Source: a virus
Reading direction: 5' to 3' (one strand)
Virus record (IMG/VR): IMGVR_UViG_3300025030_000070
Span: 1-64,000 of that record
DNA: 64,000 nt
Part shown: positions 7,827 through 13,177 of the stretch, in pieces
Layout: each line of letters opens with the position of its first letter
Numbering within the stretch: position 1 is the first letter of the stretch
Notes under the pieces: model-generated
What the model was told of the DNA's origin: nothing
The model's database searches: none
Seen by the model: only the letters and a program-made list of their open reading frames with translations
Translations under genes and position numbers: made by a program

Positions 7827-7899
7827 TGCCCTATGGTGTAATTGGCAAGCACGAAAGCCTTTGAAGCTTTTGGTCAAAGTTCGAGTCTTTGTGGGGCAA
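7827..7899 (+). tRNA. tRNA-Gln(UUG)
   Basis: Acceptor TGCCCTA/TGGGGCA (one G-T); anticodon stem AAAGC/GCTTT with loop CTTTGAA; T-arm CAAAG/CTTTG with loop TTCGAGT; discriminator A. Confidence 0.9.
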
Positions 7900-7952
7900 T
7901 TGCCGATGGATAGCTAATTGGCTTGCCATTCAAAACTGTCCATTTGGCAAAT
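7900..7952 (+). ncRNA. Structured spacer abutting tRNA-Gln
   Basis: It begins at the base after the tRNA-Gln discriminator. TTGCC at the 5' end pairs with GGCAA at the 3' end, and TGGA pairs with TCCA inside, giving a long closed stem. The middle (TAGCTAATTGGC) looks like a tRNA D-arm, so a degraded tRNA lacking a T-arm is one explanation. Confidence 0.35.
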
Positions 7953-7955
7953 TAC

Positions 7956-8030
7956 GGAATCGTAGCAAACGTTGGCATTGCAGCGGACTTTTAATCCGTC
8001 GAAACGAGAGTTCAATTCTCTCCGGTTCCA
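7956..8030 (+). tRNA. tRNA-Lys(UUU)
   Basis: Acceptor GGAATCG/CGGTTCC; anticodon loop CTTTTAA gives UUU; T-arm GAGAG/CTCTC with loop TTCAATT; discriminator A. A T-run follows directly. Confidence 0.9.
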
Positions 8031-8073
8031 TTTTTAATTGTGTTTAGATTTCGGATTCGAATATTTTATTTGA

Positions 8074-8147
8074 CTAGGTATGGTGAAGCTTGGTATCACG
8101 TTTGTTTTGGGAACAAAAGACCGCAAGTTCGAATCTTGCTACCTAGA
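8074..8147 (+). tRNA. tRNA-Pro(UGG)
   Basis: Acceptor CTAGGTA/TACCTAG with the C1-G72 pair usual for proline tRNAs; anticodon stem TTTGT/ACAAA with loop TTTGGGA; T-loop TTCGAAT; discriminator A. A 69-codon frame running through it is not a gene. Confidence 0.88.
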
Positions 8148-8260
8148 TTTTATAAATGTAAAAGGACAAAGTATTCAAAACTTGAAAAGGAATTCGAAAA
8201 ATGGATTGACATAAAGGTGACTATGATAGTATTTTATATTTATACTTAATTTGTTGTTAC

Positions 8261-8385
8261 GACACGAGAGCAAATCAATAATATTATTGTAAACCTTCTG
8301 ATGGGTATATGAAGGAAACGGCTGTATTGACAATACGAAATTATCCTAGCGTGGTTAAAGTAAAGATTTAACTGTTTGTCGTGTC
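8261..8385 (+). ncRNA. Multi-hairpin RNA closed by a 7-bp stem
   Basis: GACACGA (8261-8267) pairs with TCGTGTC (8379-8385). Between them lie at least three perfect hairpins: CCTTC/GAAGG (8294-8315), TATTG/CAATA (8325-8335) and GTTAAA/TTTAAC (8354-8372). No ORF is present. The loop of the first hairpin contains GATGGGTAT, also found in a hairpin loop of the element at 11008-11180. It sits 4 bases before tRNA-Asp. The function is unknown. Confidence 0.5.
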
Positions 8386-8389
8386 TTTT

Positions 8390-8461
8390 GCCTCATTGGT
8401 GAACTGGCTATCACATTATCCTGTCACGATAAAATAAGGAGATCGAAACTCCTATGAGGCG
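8390..8461 (+). tRNA. tRNA-Asp(GUC)
   Basis: Acceptor GCCTCAT/ATGAGGC; anticodon stem TTATC/GATAA with loop CTGTCAC; T-stem AGGAG/CTCCT with unusual loop ATCGAAA (position 54 is A); discriminator G. Confidence 0.85.
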
Positions 8462-8464
8462 CTT

Positions 8465-8911
8465 ATGATAAATATTTTAATTCTTGAAGATTCTGAAGAG
8501 AGAATAATTTTTCTGAAAAAGAAATTATCTCACTTCGGTTTGACTGAAAAAGTTAACATTATCTGGAAAACTCAAGTGAATGATTTCGAAATTTGGATGA
8601 ATGAAAACAAAAATAATCCTCCTGATATGATTGTGTTGGATCATGATTTAGATTATGATCATTATGTTTGCTCAGGACATCCAAGCTATGGAAAAACAAC
8701 ATATTCTGTTTATAAAAACGGATCTGATGCAGCTAAAAAGATAGAGTGGAAAGATGTTCCTGTCATTATATGGAGTATGAACCCAGTAGGGGCAGACAAT
8801 ATCCATTTGATTTTAGAAAAAAAAGACATTAAGTCGGTTAAACTTCTTTTCGGGACAAAAACTGTAAATTCAATTTGTAAAATGATTAATTCCTTGTTGG
8901 CTATAGGGTAA
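8465..8911 (+). CDS. Receiver-like protein (probable cREC, cyclic-phosphate processing receiver)
   Basis: 148 aa. The start NILILEDSEERI gives the acidic pocket of a receiver fold. MIVLDHDLDYDH near residue 57 holds the central Asp, and GSDAAKKIEWKDVPVIIWSMN forms the next helix and strand. The LDHDLD and GxDAAK pattern fits the cREC family, which has been proposed to act on cyclic phosphate ends in RNA repair. It stands inside the tRNA array and downstream of rtcB. A role in tRNA repair fits better than two-component signalling, since no kinase or output domain is present (inference). Confidence 0.7.
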   Translation: MINILILEDSEERIIFLKKKLSHFGLTEKVNIIWKTQVNDFEIWMNENKNNPPDMIVLDHDLDYDHYVCSGHPSYGKTTYSVYKNGSDAAKKIEWKDVPVIIWSMNPVGADNIHLILEKKDIKSVKLLFGTKTVNSICKMINSLLAIG

Positions 8912-8923
8912 AACCAACACTTT

Positions 8924-8995
8924 GCTTCTTAAATATAAAAAGTGATATGCCAGTCTTGTAAACTGGATAAGCCGGGGCAGTACCGGCAAGAAGCT
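8924..8995 (+). tRNA. tRNA-Thr(UGU) with aberrant D and T loops
   Basis: Acceptor GCTTCTT/AAGAAGC; anticodon stem CCAGT/ACTGG with loop CTTGTAA (UGU); T-stem GCCGG/CCGGC. The T-loop is GGCAGTA instead of TTCRAAT, and the D-loop AAAAAGTG lacks the GG pair. All four stems pair perfectly. Discriminator T. Confidence 0.75.
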
Positions 8996-9008
8996 TATTA
9001 TAAATTAT

Positions 9009-9082
9009 GTACCCTTGGCATGTCTGGAGATTGCGACAGTCTGTTAAACTGTACAAGAAAAGTTCGATTCTTTTAGGGTACG
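9009..9082 (+). tRNA. tRNA-Asn(GUU)
   Basis: Acceptor GTACCCT/AGGGTAC; anticodon stem ACAGT/ACTGT with loop CTGTTAA; T-arm AAAAG/CTTTT with loop TTCGATT; discriminator G. Confidence 0.9.
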
Positions 9083-9085
9083 TGA

Positions 9086-9159
9086 GCCTTTGTAGACCAA
9101 TTGGTAGAGTCATTTGTCTCAAAAACAAATTGTTATCAGTTCGAATCTGATCAAAGGTA
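9086..9159 (+). tRNA. tRNA-Leu(CAA) with short variable loop
   Basis: Acceptor GCCTTTG/CAAAGGT (one G-T); anticodon stem TTTGT/ACAAA with loop CTCAAAA gives CAA. The variable region is only TTGTT, although bacterial leucine tRNAs normally carry a long arm. T-arm ATCAG/CTGAT, loop TTCGAAT; discriminator A as expected for Leu. The D-arm is the same as in the Leu(UAG) gene at 9958. Confidence 0.8.
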
Positions 9160-9161
9160 TA

Positions 9162-9227
9162 GGATAAAGGAGTCGCTGGGATACGGTCAGACTCTTAAGT
9201 TGTGTGGTGTAAGCTAGCACGTTATCC
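9162..9227 (+). ncRNA. Structured spacer RNA (two hairpins, closing stem)
   Basis: GGATAA (9162-9167) pairs with TTATCC (9222-9227). Inside are GAGTC/GACTC with a GATACGGT-containing loop, and a second hairpin holding TGGTGTAAGCTAGCAC. A 17-base block at 9203-9219 matches 13 of 17 bases in the element at 12704. It begins 2 bases after tRNA-Leu. Confidence 0.45.
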
Positions 9228-9234
9228 GATTTAA

Positions 9235-9307
9235 CAGGGTGAAGGGTTGATAGAAACCTGCGTCATTCGGAGTGATGAGATTGTGAGTGCGACTCTCACC
9301 ACCCTGA
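9235..9307 (+). tRNA. tRNA-Pro(CGG)
   Basis: Acceptor CAGGGTG/CACCCTG with C1-G72; anticodon stem CGTCA/TGATG with loop TTCGGAG (CGG); T-stem GTGAG/CTCAC with loop TGCGACT (G at position 55); discriminator A. Confidence 0.75.
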
Positions 9308-9321
9308 TTAAAAATTACTTA

Positions 9322-9350
9322 TTGACAGAATCAATAATAACTGGTAATAT
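9322..9350 (+). promoter_or_regulatory. Sigma-70-type promoter inside the tRNA array
   Basis: TTGACA (9322-9327), 17 bases, TAATAT (9345-9350), about 23 bases before tRNA-Leu(UAA). The -35 is perfect and the -10 differs from TATAAT in two bases. Confidence 0.75.
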
Positions 9351-9372
9351 AGAATTGTAAGTTAAATAAAAT

Positions 9373-9456
9373 GCAGGTATGGCGTAATTGGCAGCCGCAG
9401 AAGCCTTAAGAGCTTCCGCCCGTGAGGGCGTGGGGGTTCGAGTCCCTCTACCTGCA
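9373..9456 (+). tRNA. tRNA-Leu(UAA), class II
   Basis: Acceptor GCAGGTA/TACCTGC; anticodon stem GAAGC/GCTTC with loop CTTAAGA; a normal long variable arm (CGCCCGTGAGGGCG); T-loop TTCGAGT; discriminator A. Confidence 0.92.
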
Positions 9457-9458
9457 CT

Positions 9459-9527
9459 ATGGATATAAAATACATTCCAATTGTAATAACAACTTTTTTT
9501 CTTGTTGTTTTTGTTGTGATGAGTTAA
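9459..9527 (+). CDS. Possible 22-residue hydrophobic peptide
   Basis: ATG 9459 opens a short frame, MDIKYIPIVI then TTFFLVVFVV, ending TAA: one membrane segment. There is no Shine-Dalgarno, and the region also contains an AACAAC/GTTGTT inverted repeat followed by Ts. It may be only a terminator. Confidence 0.2.
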   Translation: MDIKYIPIVITTFFLVVFVVMS

Positions 9528-9558
9528 ATGAAAAGTAAATATTATTTATTATTGCTAT

Positions 9559-9632
9559 GTTGTATGAACGCAAAATAGTTAGCGGACAGCCTGTGAAGCT
9601 GTTGTTAGTGAGTGCAATTCTCATCATACAAC
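9559..9632 (+). tRNA. tRNA-His(GUG)
   Basis: The extra G(-1) at 9559 faces C73, the histidine identity pair. Acceptor TTGTATG/CATACAA; anticodon stem ACAGC/GCTGT with loop CTGTGAA; T-loop TGCAATT (G at position 55). Confidence 0.85.
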
Positions 9633-9637
9633 CTTTT

Positions 9638-9710
9638 GCTCCCGTAGTGTAAAAGAATAGCATAAGGCGCTTCTAACGCTTTGGTATGGGTTTGAGTCCT
9701 ATCGGGAGTG
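9638..9710 (+). tRNA. tRNA-Arg(UCU)
   Basis: Acceptor GCTCCCG/CGGGAGT; anticodon loop CTTCTAA gives UCU; T-stem ATGGG/CCTAT with loop TTTGAGT; discriminator G. Confidence 0.85.
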
Positions 9711-9721
9711 CTAATTAATTT

Positions 9722-9967
9722 ATGGAAGAAAAACGATTCCAATATTGTTCTTGGTATGTTAAACTATGGAGAAGAAGATATTATTTTCTCGTTCCTTATG
9801 AAGCGATTAAATTTTATTTCTTGAATAGTCTTTATGCTAGAAAAAGCGATGATCTTTTAGATTTCAGAACTTGCTGTCACATTACTTTGGGACTTGCTTG
9901 TTGTAAAATGAAGTGGTATTATACACATGAAGAAGTTAGAGAAAGAATGAAAAAAAAGCTCACATAG
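9722..9967 (+). CDS. Hypothetical protein, 81 aa
   Basis: Rich in aromatic and basic residues (WYVKLWRRRYYFLVPYEAIKF at the N-terminus). It starts 12 bases after tRNA-Arg, and its stop lies inside the following tRNA-Leu(UAG). The function is unknown. Confidence 0.55.
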   Translation: MEEKRFQYCSWYVKLWRRRYYFLVPYEAIKFYFLNSLYARKSDDLLDFRTCCHITLGLACCKMKWYYTHEEVRERMKKKLT

Positions 9968-10031
9968 ACCAATTGGTAGAGTCAACACGTTTAGACCGTG
10001 TGCGTTGGGAGTTCGAATCTCTCTGTGAGCA
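9958..10031 (+). tRNA. tRNA-Leu(UAG) with short variable loop
   Basis: Acceptor GCTCACA/TGTGAGC; anticodon stem ACACG/CGTGT with loop TTTAGAC (UAG). The variable region is 5 bases (GCGTT), not a long arm. T-loop TTCGAAT; discriminator A. The D-arm GACCAATTGGTAGAGTC is the same as in Leu(CAA). Confidence 0.8.
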
Positions 10032-10044
10032 TGGTAATATTATT

Positions 10045-10338
10045 ATGAATAAAGAAGCTTTTAATGAACTCAAAAATATAATCTCGCAGTTCTCAGAACG
10101 TGAAACTTGCGCTGGATGGTGTGGATATATCGAATATAGAGTTTGGGAAGATATTAACGGCTCTGAACATTTATCAGATCTGACTGGTCGAGAAAGATTT
10201 AGAATTAATGAATTGGTTAAAGAACTTCAGGGTTGGATTATGTGGGATGATAATAAACATACAGAAGTTTTCATTCCTTTATTTGAGTGGATAGAAATGT
10301 ATGACGAACAGAAAAGAAGAAAAAACAACAATATATAG
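10045..10338 (+). CDS. Hypothetical protein, 97 aa
   Basis: ATG 10045 is the first start outside tRNA-Leu(UAG); the longer frame would run through the tRNA. The protein is acidic with a WCGYIEYRVWED segment. The stop overlaps the first bases of tRNA-Met. No function is recognised. Confidence 0.6.
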   Translation: MNKEAFNELKNIISQFSERETCAGWCGYIEYRVWEDINGSEHLSDLTGRERFRINELVKELQGWIMWDDNKHTEVFIPLFEWIEMYDEQKRRKNNNI

Positions 10339-10410
10339 CGGGTGGGTGAAACGGATAATCATTCAAGGCTCATAACCTTCGAGATAACAAGTTCGACTCT
10401 TGTACCCGCA
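10337..10410 (+). tRNA. tRNA-Met(CAU)
   Basis: Acceptor GCGGGTG/TACCCGC; anticodon loop CTCATAA in an AAGG/CCTT stem; T-loop TTCGACT; discriminator A. A lysidine-modified Ile tRNA cannot be excluded. Confidence 0.85.
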
Positions 10411-10430
10411 ATTTATCTTTGATAATTAAT

Positions 10431-10679
10431 ATGATCTATAAAATAAGAAATCAAGAAGGTTTATTTTCGAAAGGCGGAAGTAAGCCAAGATTTTCTGAAA
10501 AAGGAAAGACATGGAACGGAGAGGGACAATTGAAATTACATCTTGTTTTTATTGTCAAAAGTGGAAATCCACTTGTATACAAGGATTGTGAGATTGTAGA
10601 ATATGAAGTAATTGAGAAAAAATGTATAGATATTTCAATTGAACTTCATGAAATAGAAATGAGAAAAAAGAGAAAATAA
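10431..10679 (+). CDS. Conserved-looking phage protein, 82 aa
   Basis: ATG 10431 is preferred to the TTG upstream. The N-terminal IRNQEGLFSKGGSKPRFSEK followed by GKTWNGEGQLKLHL is a pattern I associate with small phage proteins of unknown role. The stop is directly followed by the next tRNA. Confidence 0.6.
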   Translation: MIYKIRNQEGLFSKGGSKPRFSEKGKTWNGEGQLKLHLVFIVKSGNPLVYKDCEIVEYEVIEKKCIDISIELHEIEMRKKRK

Positions 10680-10750
10680 CGCGATTTGGTGAAATGGAAT
10701 CACATAATTCTCATAAAATTAATTTACCAGTTCGATTCTGGTAATCGCGA
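10680..10750 (+). tRNA. Second tRNA with CAU anticodon (Met or Ile2)
   Basis: Acceptor CGCGATT/AATCGCG with a C1-G72 pair; anticodon stem TAATT/AATTA with loop CTCATAA; T-arm ACCAG/CTGGT with loop TTCGATT. It lacks the three G-C pairs of an initiator anticodon stem, so initiator function is unlikely. An Ile2 (AUA) role after lysidine modification is possible. Confidence 0.85.
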
Positions 10751-10825
10751 TCCACTTTATCTGTGCGTCCCTCCATTGTAGAGAGGATTGACAAGAAGTT
10801 CAGTTCGCTAGTATACCGAAGTGGA
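10751..10825 (+). ncRNA. Structured spacer RNA abutting the CAU tRNA
   Basis: TCCACTT (10751-10757) pairs with AAGTGGA (10819-10825), a 7-bp closing stem starting at the base after the tRNA discriminator. A CCTC/GAGG hairpin is inside. The size is tRNA-like, but there is no T-arm consensus. A GTATAC pair at the 3' side offers an alternative fold. Confidence 0.4.
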
Positions 10826-10838
10826 ATGTATACTAAAC

Positions 10839-10931
10839 GGTGAGTTAATCGCACTTGTCTGTAAAACAAGTCCGCGTTAACAAATAGCGATACTGGTTTG
10901 CGGTAGCGGGGTTCGAATCCCTGACTCCCCA
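10839..10931 (+). tRNA. tRNA-Tyr(GUA) with very long variable arm
   Basis: Anticodon stem ACTTGT/ACAAGT with loop CTGTAAA. The variable region is over 30 bases, closed by CCGC/GCGG, much longer than usual for tyrosine. T-loop TTCGAAT. The acceptor stem has one T-C mismatch at pair 3-70; discriminator A. Confidence 0.85.
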
Positions 10932-10935
10932 ATGG

Positions 10936-11007
10936 GCGAATATGATGAAATGGTTATCATAAAAGTCTGATAAACTTTTTTTCCAAGTTCGATTCTTGGT
11001 ATTCGCA
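10936..11007 (+). tRNA. tRNA-Ile(GAU)
   Basis: Acceptor GCGAATA/TATTCGC; anticodon stem AAAGT/ACTTT with loop CTGATAA; T-arm CCAAG/CTTGG with loop TTCGATT; discriminator A. Confidence 0.9.
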
Positions 11008-11180
11008 TCTAATAGAACCTCCTTAGGAGGTAATCAGTTGAAGGAGAACTTGTTCGGTGTAGTGATACGGTGCGGACAAGACCAGCCAGATGGGTATGGT
11101 AAGCTGGCGGACAAGATGTAAAACGAGGCGTTACTCATATCACGCCTATCCTCAACGCAGTGGAAATCTGCTCTATTAGA
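11008..11180 (+). ncRNA. Large structured RNA (about 173 nt) abutting tRNA-Ile(GAU)
   Basis: TCTAATAGA (11008-11016) pairs perfectly with TCTATTAGA (11172-11180). Inside are hairpins CCTCC/GGAGG, CTTGT/ACAAG (loop with GATACGGT), CCAGC/GCTGG (loop with GATGGGTAT) and AGGCGT/ACGCCT. It starts at the base after the tRNA discriminator and ends 5 bases before tRNA-Arg. No ORF or known RNA family is recognised. Short blocks are shared with the elements at 8261, 9162 and 7774. Confidence 0.55.
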
Positions 11181-11185
11181 ATTAT

Positions 11186-11259
11186 ACCCCTATAGTGAAA
11201 CTGAATATCACACAAAGCTACGAACTTTGAGTTGGTGGGTTTAAATCCTCCTAGGGGTG
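11186..11259 (+). tRNA. tRNA-Arg(ACG)
   Basis: Acceptor ACCCCTA/TAGGGGT; anticodon stem CAAAG/CTTTG with loop CTACGAA; T-loop TTTAAAT with an imperfect T-stem; discriminator G. Confidence 0.8.
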
Positions 11260-11261
11260 CT

Positions 11262-11281
11262 TTTAGATGAATTCATCTAAA
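11262..11281. repeat. Perfect 20-base palindrome between tRNAs
   Basis: TTTAGATGAA pairs with its own inverted copy TTCATCTAAA, forming a hairpin or dyad centred on an EcoRI-like GAATTC. It may be a processing or termination signal; no T-run follows. Confidence 0.5.
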
Positions 11282-11286
11282 TTATA

Positions 11287-11363
11287 TTGTGGTAGATTAA
11301 ACCGAATCGGATTCGGGTAACCCTCCAAAAGTTATTTCAAGGCGTTCGACTCGTCACCACAAT
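11287..11363 (+). tRNA. Probable tRNA-Trp(CCA), irregular
   Basis: Acceptor TTGTGGT/ACCACAA and T-arm GGCG/CGTC with loop TTCGACT are clear. The loop CTCCAAA between TAAC and GTTA gives CCA, with a mismatch at the loop end of the anticodon stem. The D-arm region is about 5 bases longer than normal and contains a repeated GAATC/GATTC. It is the only tryptophan candidate in the array. Confidence 0.55.
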
Positions 11364-11366
11364 GTT

Positions 11367-11576
11367 ATGAAAAAAGAAATAAGTAGAGTTGTTAAAGGTA
11401 AAGTAACTTGGGAACAAATGGACGGAGATAATGAATTAGAAAAGAAGGTAAATTGTTATCTTACAAAACAATTCATTTTGTCTTCCAATGTACCCGCTGA
11501 CGAATGTTTATCTGAGGCAAAGCACATAATTGCGTTAGTGATGTTATCTTTATGTGAAAAGAAAGCAATTAAATGA
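11367..11576 (+). CDS. Hypothetical protein, 69 aa
   Basis: It starts 3 bases after the tRNA-Trp candidate and ends 5 bases before tRNA-Cys. The C-terminal half is helical and amphipathic. The function is unknown. Confidence 0.55.
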   Translation: MKKEISRVVKGKVTWEQMDGDNELEKKVNCYLTKQFILSSNVPADECLSEAKHIIALVMLSLCEKKAIK

Positions 11577-11581
11577 TTTGT

Positions 11582-11655
11582 GGATAGGAAGCTGAAGTAG
11601 TCGAGGCATTCGTCTGCAAAACGAATTTTAGTGGGCGCAAGTCCCTCCCTATCCT
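11582..11655 (+). tRNA. tRNA-Cys(GCA)
   Basis: Acceptor GGATAGG/CCTATCC; anticodon stem TTCGT/ACGAA with loop CTGCAAA; discriminator T, the cysteine identity base. The T-loop CGCAAGT is unusual (C54, G55). Confidence 0.88.
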
Positions 11656-11673
11656 CTTAATGTGTGAATAAAT

Positions 11674-11991
11674 ATGAATAATTCTGAATTGATCGCAAGA
11701 AATATAATTGAAAATACAAATTTATCAGATGATTTACAATTAGATTATATGTTTGATATGATGCATAATTTAATGAACAGGAATAGGTTTGATATCATTG
11801 ATAAAATTCTTGAGTTGATAGATGTTGAGAAAATAACCTCGCATCATGCGTTGTTTGGAATTTTAACGTCAACATTCCCAGCAAAAACAAGACTCAAGAA
11901 TAGAAAAAAGATTTTAGAAAGAATAAGATTAATCTTTTATCAAACAAGAGATAAGGAAGAAGTTGATAGAATGCTTAAAAATCATGATTAA
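11674..11991 (+). CDS. Hypothetical protein, 105 aa
   Basis: A helical protein rich in Ile, Leu and Arg, with a repeat-like succession of short helices. It starts 18 bases after tRNA-Cys. No motif is recognised. Confidence 0.6.
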   Translation: MNNSELIARNIIENTNLSDDLQLDYMFDMMHNLMNRNRFDIIDKILELIDVEKITSHHALFGILTSTFPAKTRLKNRKKILERIRLIFYQTRDKEEVDRMLKNHD

Positions 11992-12014
11992 TTCTTATCA
12001 TTCATAATTGCGAA

Positions 12015-12032
12015 TGTCAAATCTATTTGACA
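12015..12032. terminator. 8-bp perfect inverted repeat before the tmRNA-like gene
   Basis: TGTCAAAT and ATTTGACA are separated by CT. Flanking bases add partial pairing. No clear T-run follows; it may insulate or process the next RNA. Confidence 0.3.
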
Positions 12033-12063
12033 AATGATGAATAGTTATTTATAGTAAAAATAT

Positions 12064-12141
12064 GGGGCGCTAATGGTTTCGACGAAAGATAATCCAACAA
12101 ATGGAGTTTTTCGGAAAGGGGTTCGACTCCCCTGCGCTCCA
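12064..12141 (+). ncRNA. Minimal tmRNA-like RNA (tRNA-like domain without tag region)
   Basis: The 5' end GGGGCGC pairs with GCGCTCC at the 3' end, leaving a G3-T70 wobble and A73: the alanine identity used by tRNA-Ala and tmRNA. The 5' segment GGTTTCGACG matches the tmRNA signature GGxTTCGACG, which replaces a normal D-arm. The T-arm is canonical (AGGGG/CCCCT, loop TTCGACT). Between them only a P2-like helix occurs (CGAAA/TTTCG capped by TCCA/TGGA), with no tag reading frame and no pseudoknots. The total is 78 nt, against roughly 350 for a full tmRNA. It lies in the phage tRNA array. Confidence 0.7.
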
Positions 12142-12160
12142 CTTAAAAAGGAAAAGAATT

Positions 12161-12703
12161 ATGGATGTGAACGCAAAAACGCTAGTGCTCGATACTTCAT
12201 ATCAACCACTAGGAATTATTAGCTGGCAACGTGCTTTTTGTCTTTATATGATGGATAAGGTTGAAATTGTAGAAGAATATGCTGACTTATGGGTTCGCTC
12301 AGCTCATCAAGCATTCAAAGTTCCTTCCATTATCAGATTTGTCAAAAACGTTTTCAAAAAAGTGAGAAGAGTAAAATTCTCAAGAGATAATGTTTATGCA
12401 AGAGATAAAGGAAAATGCCAATATTGTGGAACTCATTGTACGACAGAAGAGTTTACACTAGATCACATTGTTCCAAGGGCATTAGGTGGGATAACGGAAT
12501 GGAAAAATGTTGTCGTTTGTTGTGTAGATTGTAATAGACGAAAACAAGATAAACCTCTTCATAAATCTGGAATGACTTTGTTATCTATTCCAAGTAAACC
12601 AAAGAACATCTTCCAAACTATATTTTGGAATAAAGGTGCTCCAGATTCATGGAGAGACTATATGGCAACATGCTTATATTGGCATGGAGAATTATCCGAT
12701 TAA
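12161..12703 (+). CDS. HNH endonuclease
   Basis: 180 aa. ATG 12161 has AAGGAAAAG upstream; the longer frame would include the tmRNA-like gene. An N-terminal region (NAKTLVLDTSYQPLGIISWQ then RAFCLY) is typical of a widespread HNH family. CQYCG near residue 87, TLDHIVPRALGG and VVCCVDCNRRKQ form the zinc-supported HNH site. It may be a mobile nuclease or act in phage DNA handling. It sits between the tmRNA-like RNA and tRNA-Ala. Confidence 0.88.
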   Translation: MDVNAKTLVLDTSYQPLGIISWQRAFCLYMMDKVEIVEEYADLWVRSAHQAFKVPSIIRFVKNVFKKVRRVKFSRDNVYARDKGKCQYCGTHCTTEEFTLDHIVPRALGGITEWKNVVVCCVDCNRRKQDKPLHKSGMTLLSIPSKPKNIFQTIFWNKGAPDSWRDYMATCLYWHGELSD

Positions 12704-12915
12704 GATCACGTAACGAGAGGGTGATAGTGCGGCGTGAGCTATCATAAAAAACCTTCTTAGCAAATGTTCGCGTGCGTGCGATGATTGATTTGTGTGTAAT
12801 ACAATGATACAATGTTGTTTACAAATGGAACGAGGAAACTATGACTTCCAAATGATAATAAACTATCTACGCGCGATTACAAGTTGAGAGATGGATTGAC
12901 TGAACGAAAATCGAT
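12704..12915 (+). ncRNA. Structured non-coding stretch before tRNA-Ala
   Basis: About 210 bases without an ORF. TGATAG/CTATCA forms a 6-bp hairpin; TCGCGTG can pair with a distant CGCGCGA; GGAA/TTCC forms another hairpin. Positions 12728-12744 match 9203-9219 in 13 of 17 bases (consensus TGYGGYGTRAGCTAKCA). The function is unknown. Confidence 0.4.
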
Positions 12916-12921
12916 CATATT

Positions 12922-12995
12922 GGGGTGTAAGTGTTAATGGGTTTGCACGAAAGATTTGCATTCTTTAAGAATCGGTTCGATTCCGATACATTCCA
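12922..12995 (+). tRNA. tRNA-Ala(UGC)
   Basis: Acceptor GGGGTGT/ACATTCC with the G3-T70 alanine identity pair; anticodon stem AAAGA/TCTTT with loop TTTGCAT; T-arm ATCGG/CCGAT with loop TTCGATT; discriminator A. Confidence 0.88.
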
Positions 12996-13003
12996 ATCAA
13001 TAT

Positions 13004-13147
13004 ATGGATTATAGAATAGAAATACAGCGTCTTAAAAATGAAGTTATCAAGTTACAACTTGACAAGCGTAAACTTGACAAAGAAAATAAGAAACTCAAAG
13101 ATTTAATTAGAAAACTTAAAATTAAATTCATTAAACAGTTTTCTTAA
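13004..13147 (+). CDS. Short coiled-coil protein, 47 aa
   Basis: ATG 13004 lies just after tRNA-Ala. The sequence repeats Leu/Ile at heptad spacing in a Lys/Glu-rich helix (LKNEVIKLQLDKRKLDKENK). It is probably a dimerising coiled coil of unknown role. Confidence 0.5.
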   Translation: MDYRIEIQRLKNEVIKLQLDKRKLDKENKKLKDLIRKLKIKFIKQFS

Positions 13148-13177
13148 TGTTACTGTCAATGGGAACATAATTACTTT

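Noticed and set aside
8206-8235. TTGACA followed by TATGATAGTAT as a promoter
   Set aside because: No -10 hexamer at 16-18 bases matches well; the similarity to 18906-18933 is noted but too weak to call.
8040-8249. 69-codon + strand frame
   Set aside because: It runs through tRNA-Pro(UGG) and a spacer; no ribosome binding site and no protein-like composition.
8465-8911. Classical two-component response regulator
   Set aside because: No output domain or partner kinase, and the motif pattern fits cREC better.
10680-10750. Initiator tRNA-fMet
   Set aside because: It has a C1-G72 pair and an all A-T anticodon stem; initiators have an unpaired C1-A72 and three G-C pairs.
12064-12141. Ordinary tRNA with CAA anticodon
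   Set aside because: The possible loop AACAAAT lacks T33, the stem would be 3 bp, and the D-arm is replaced by the tmRNA signature.
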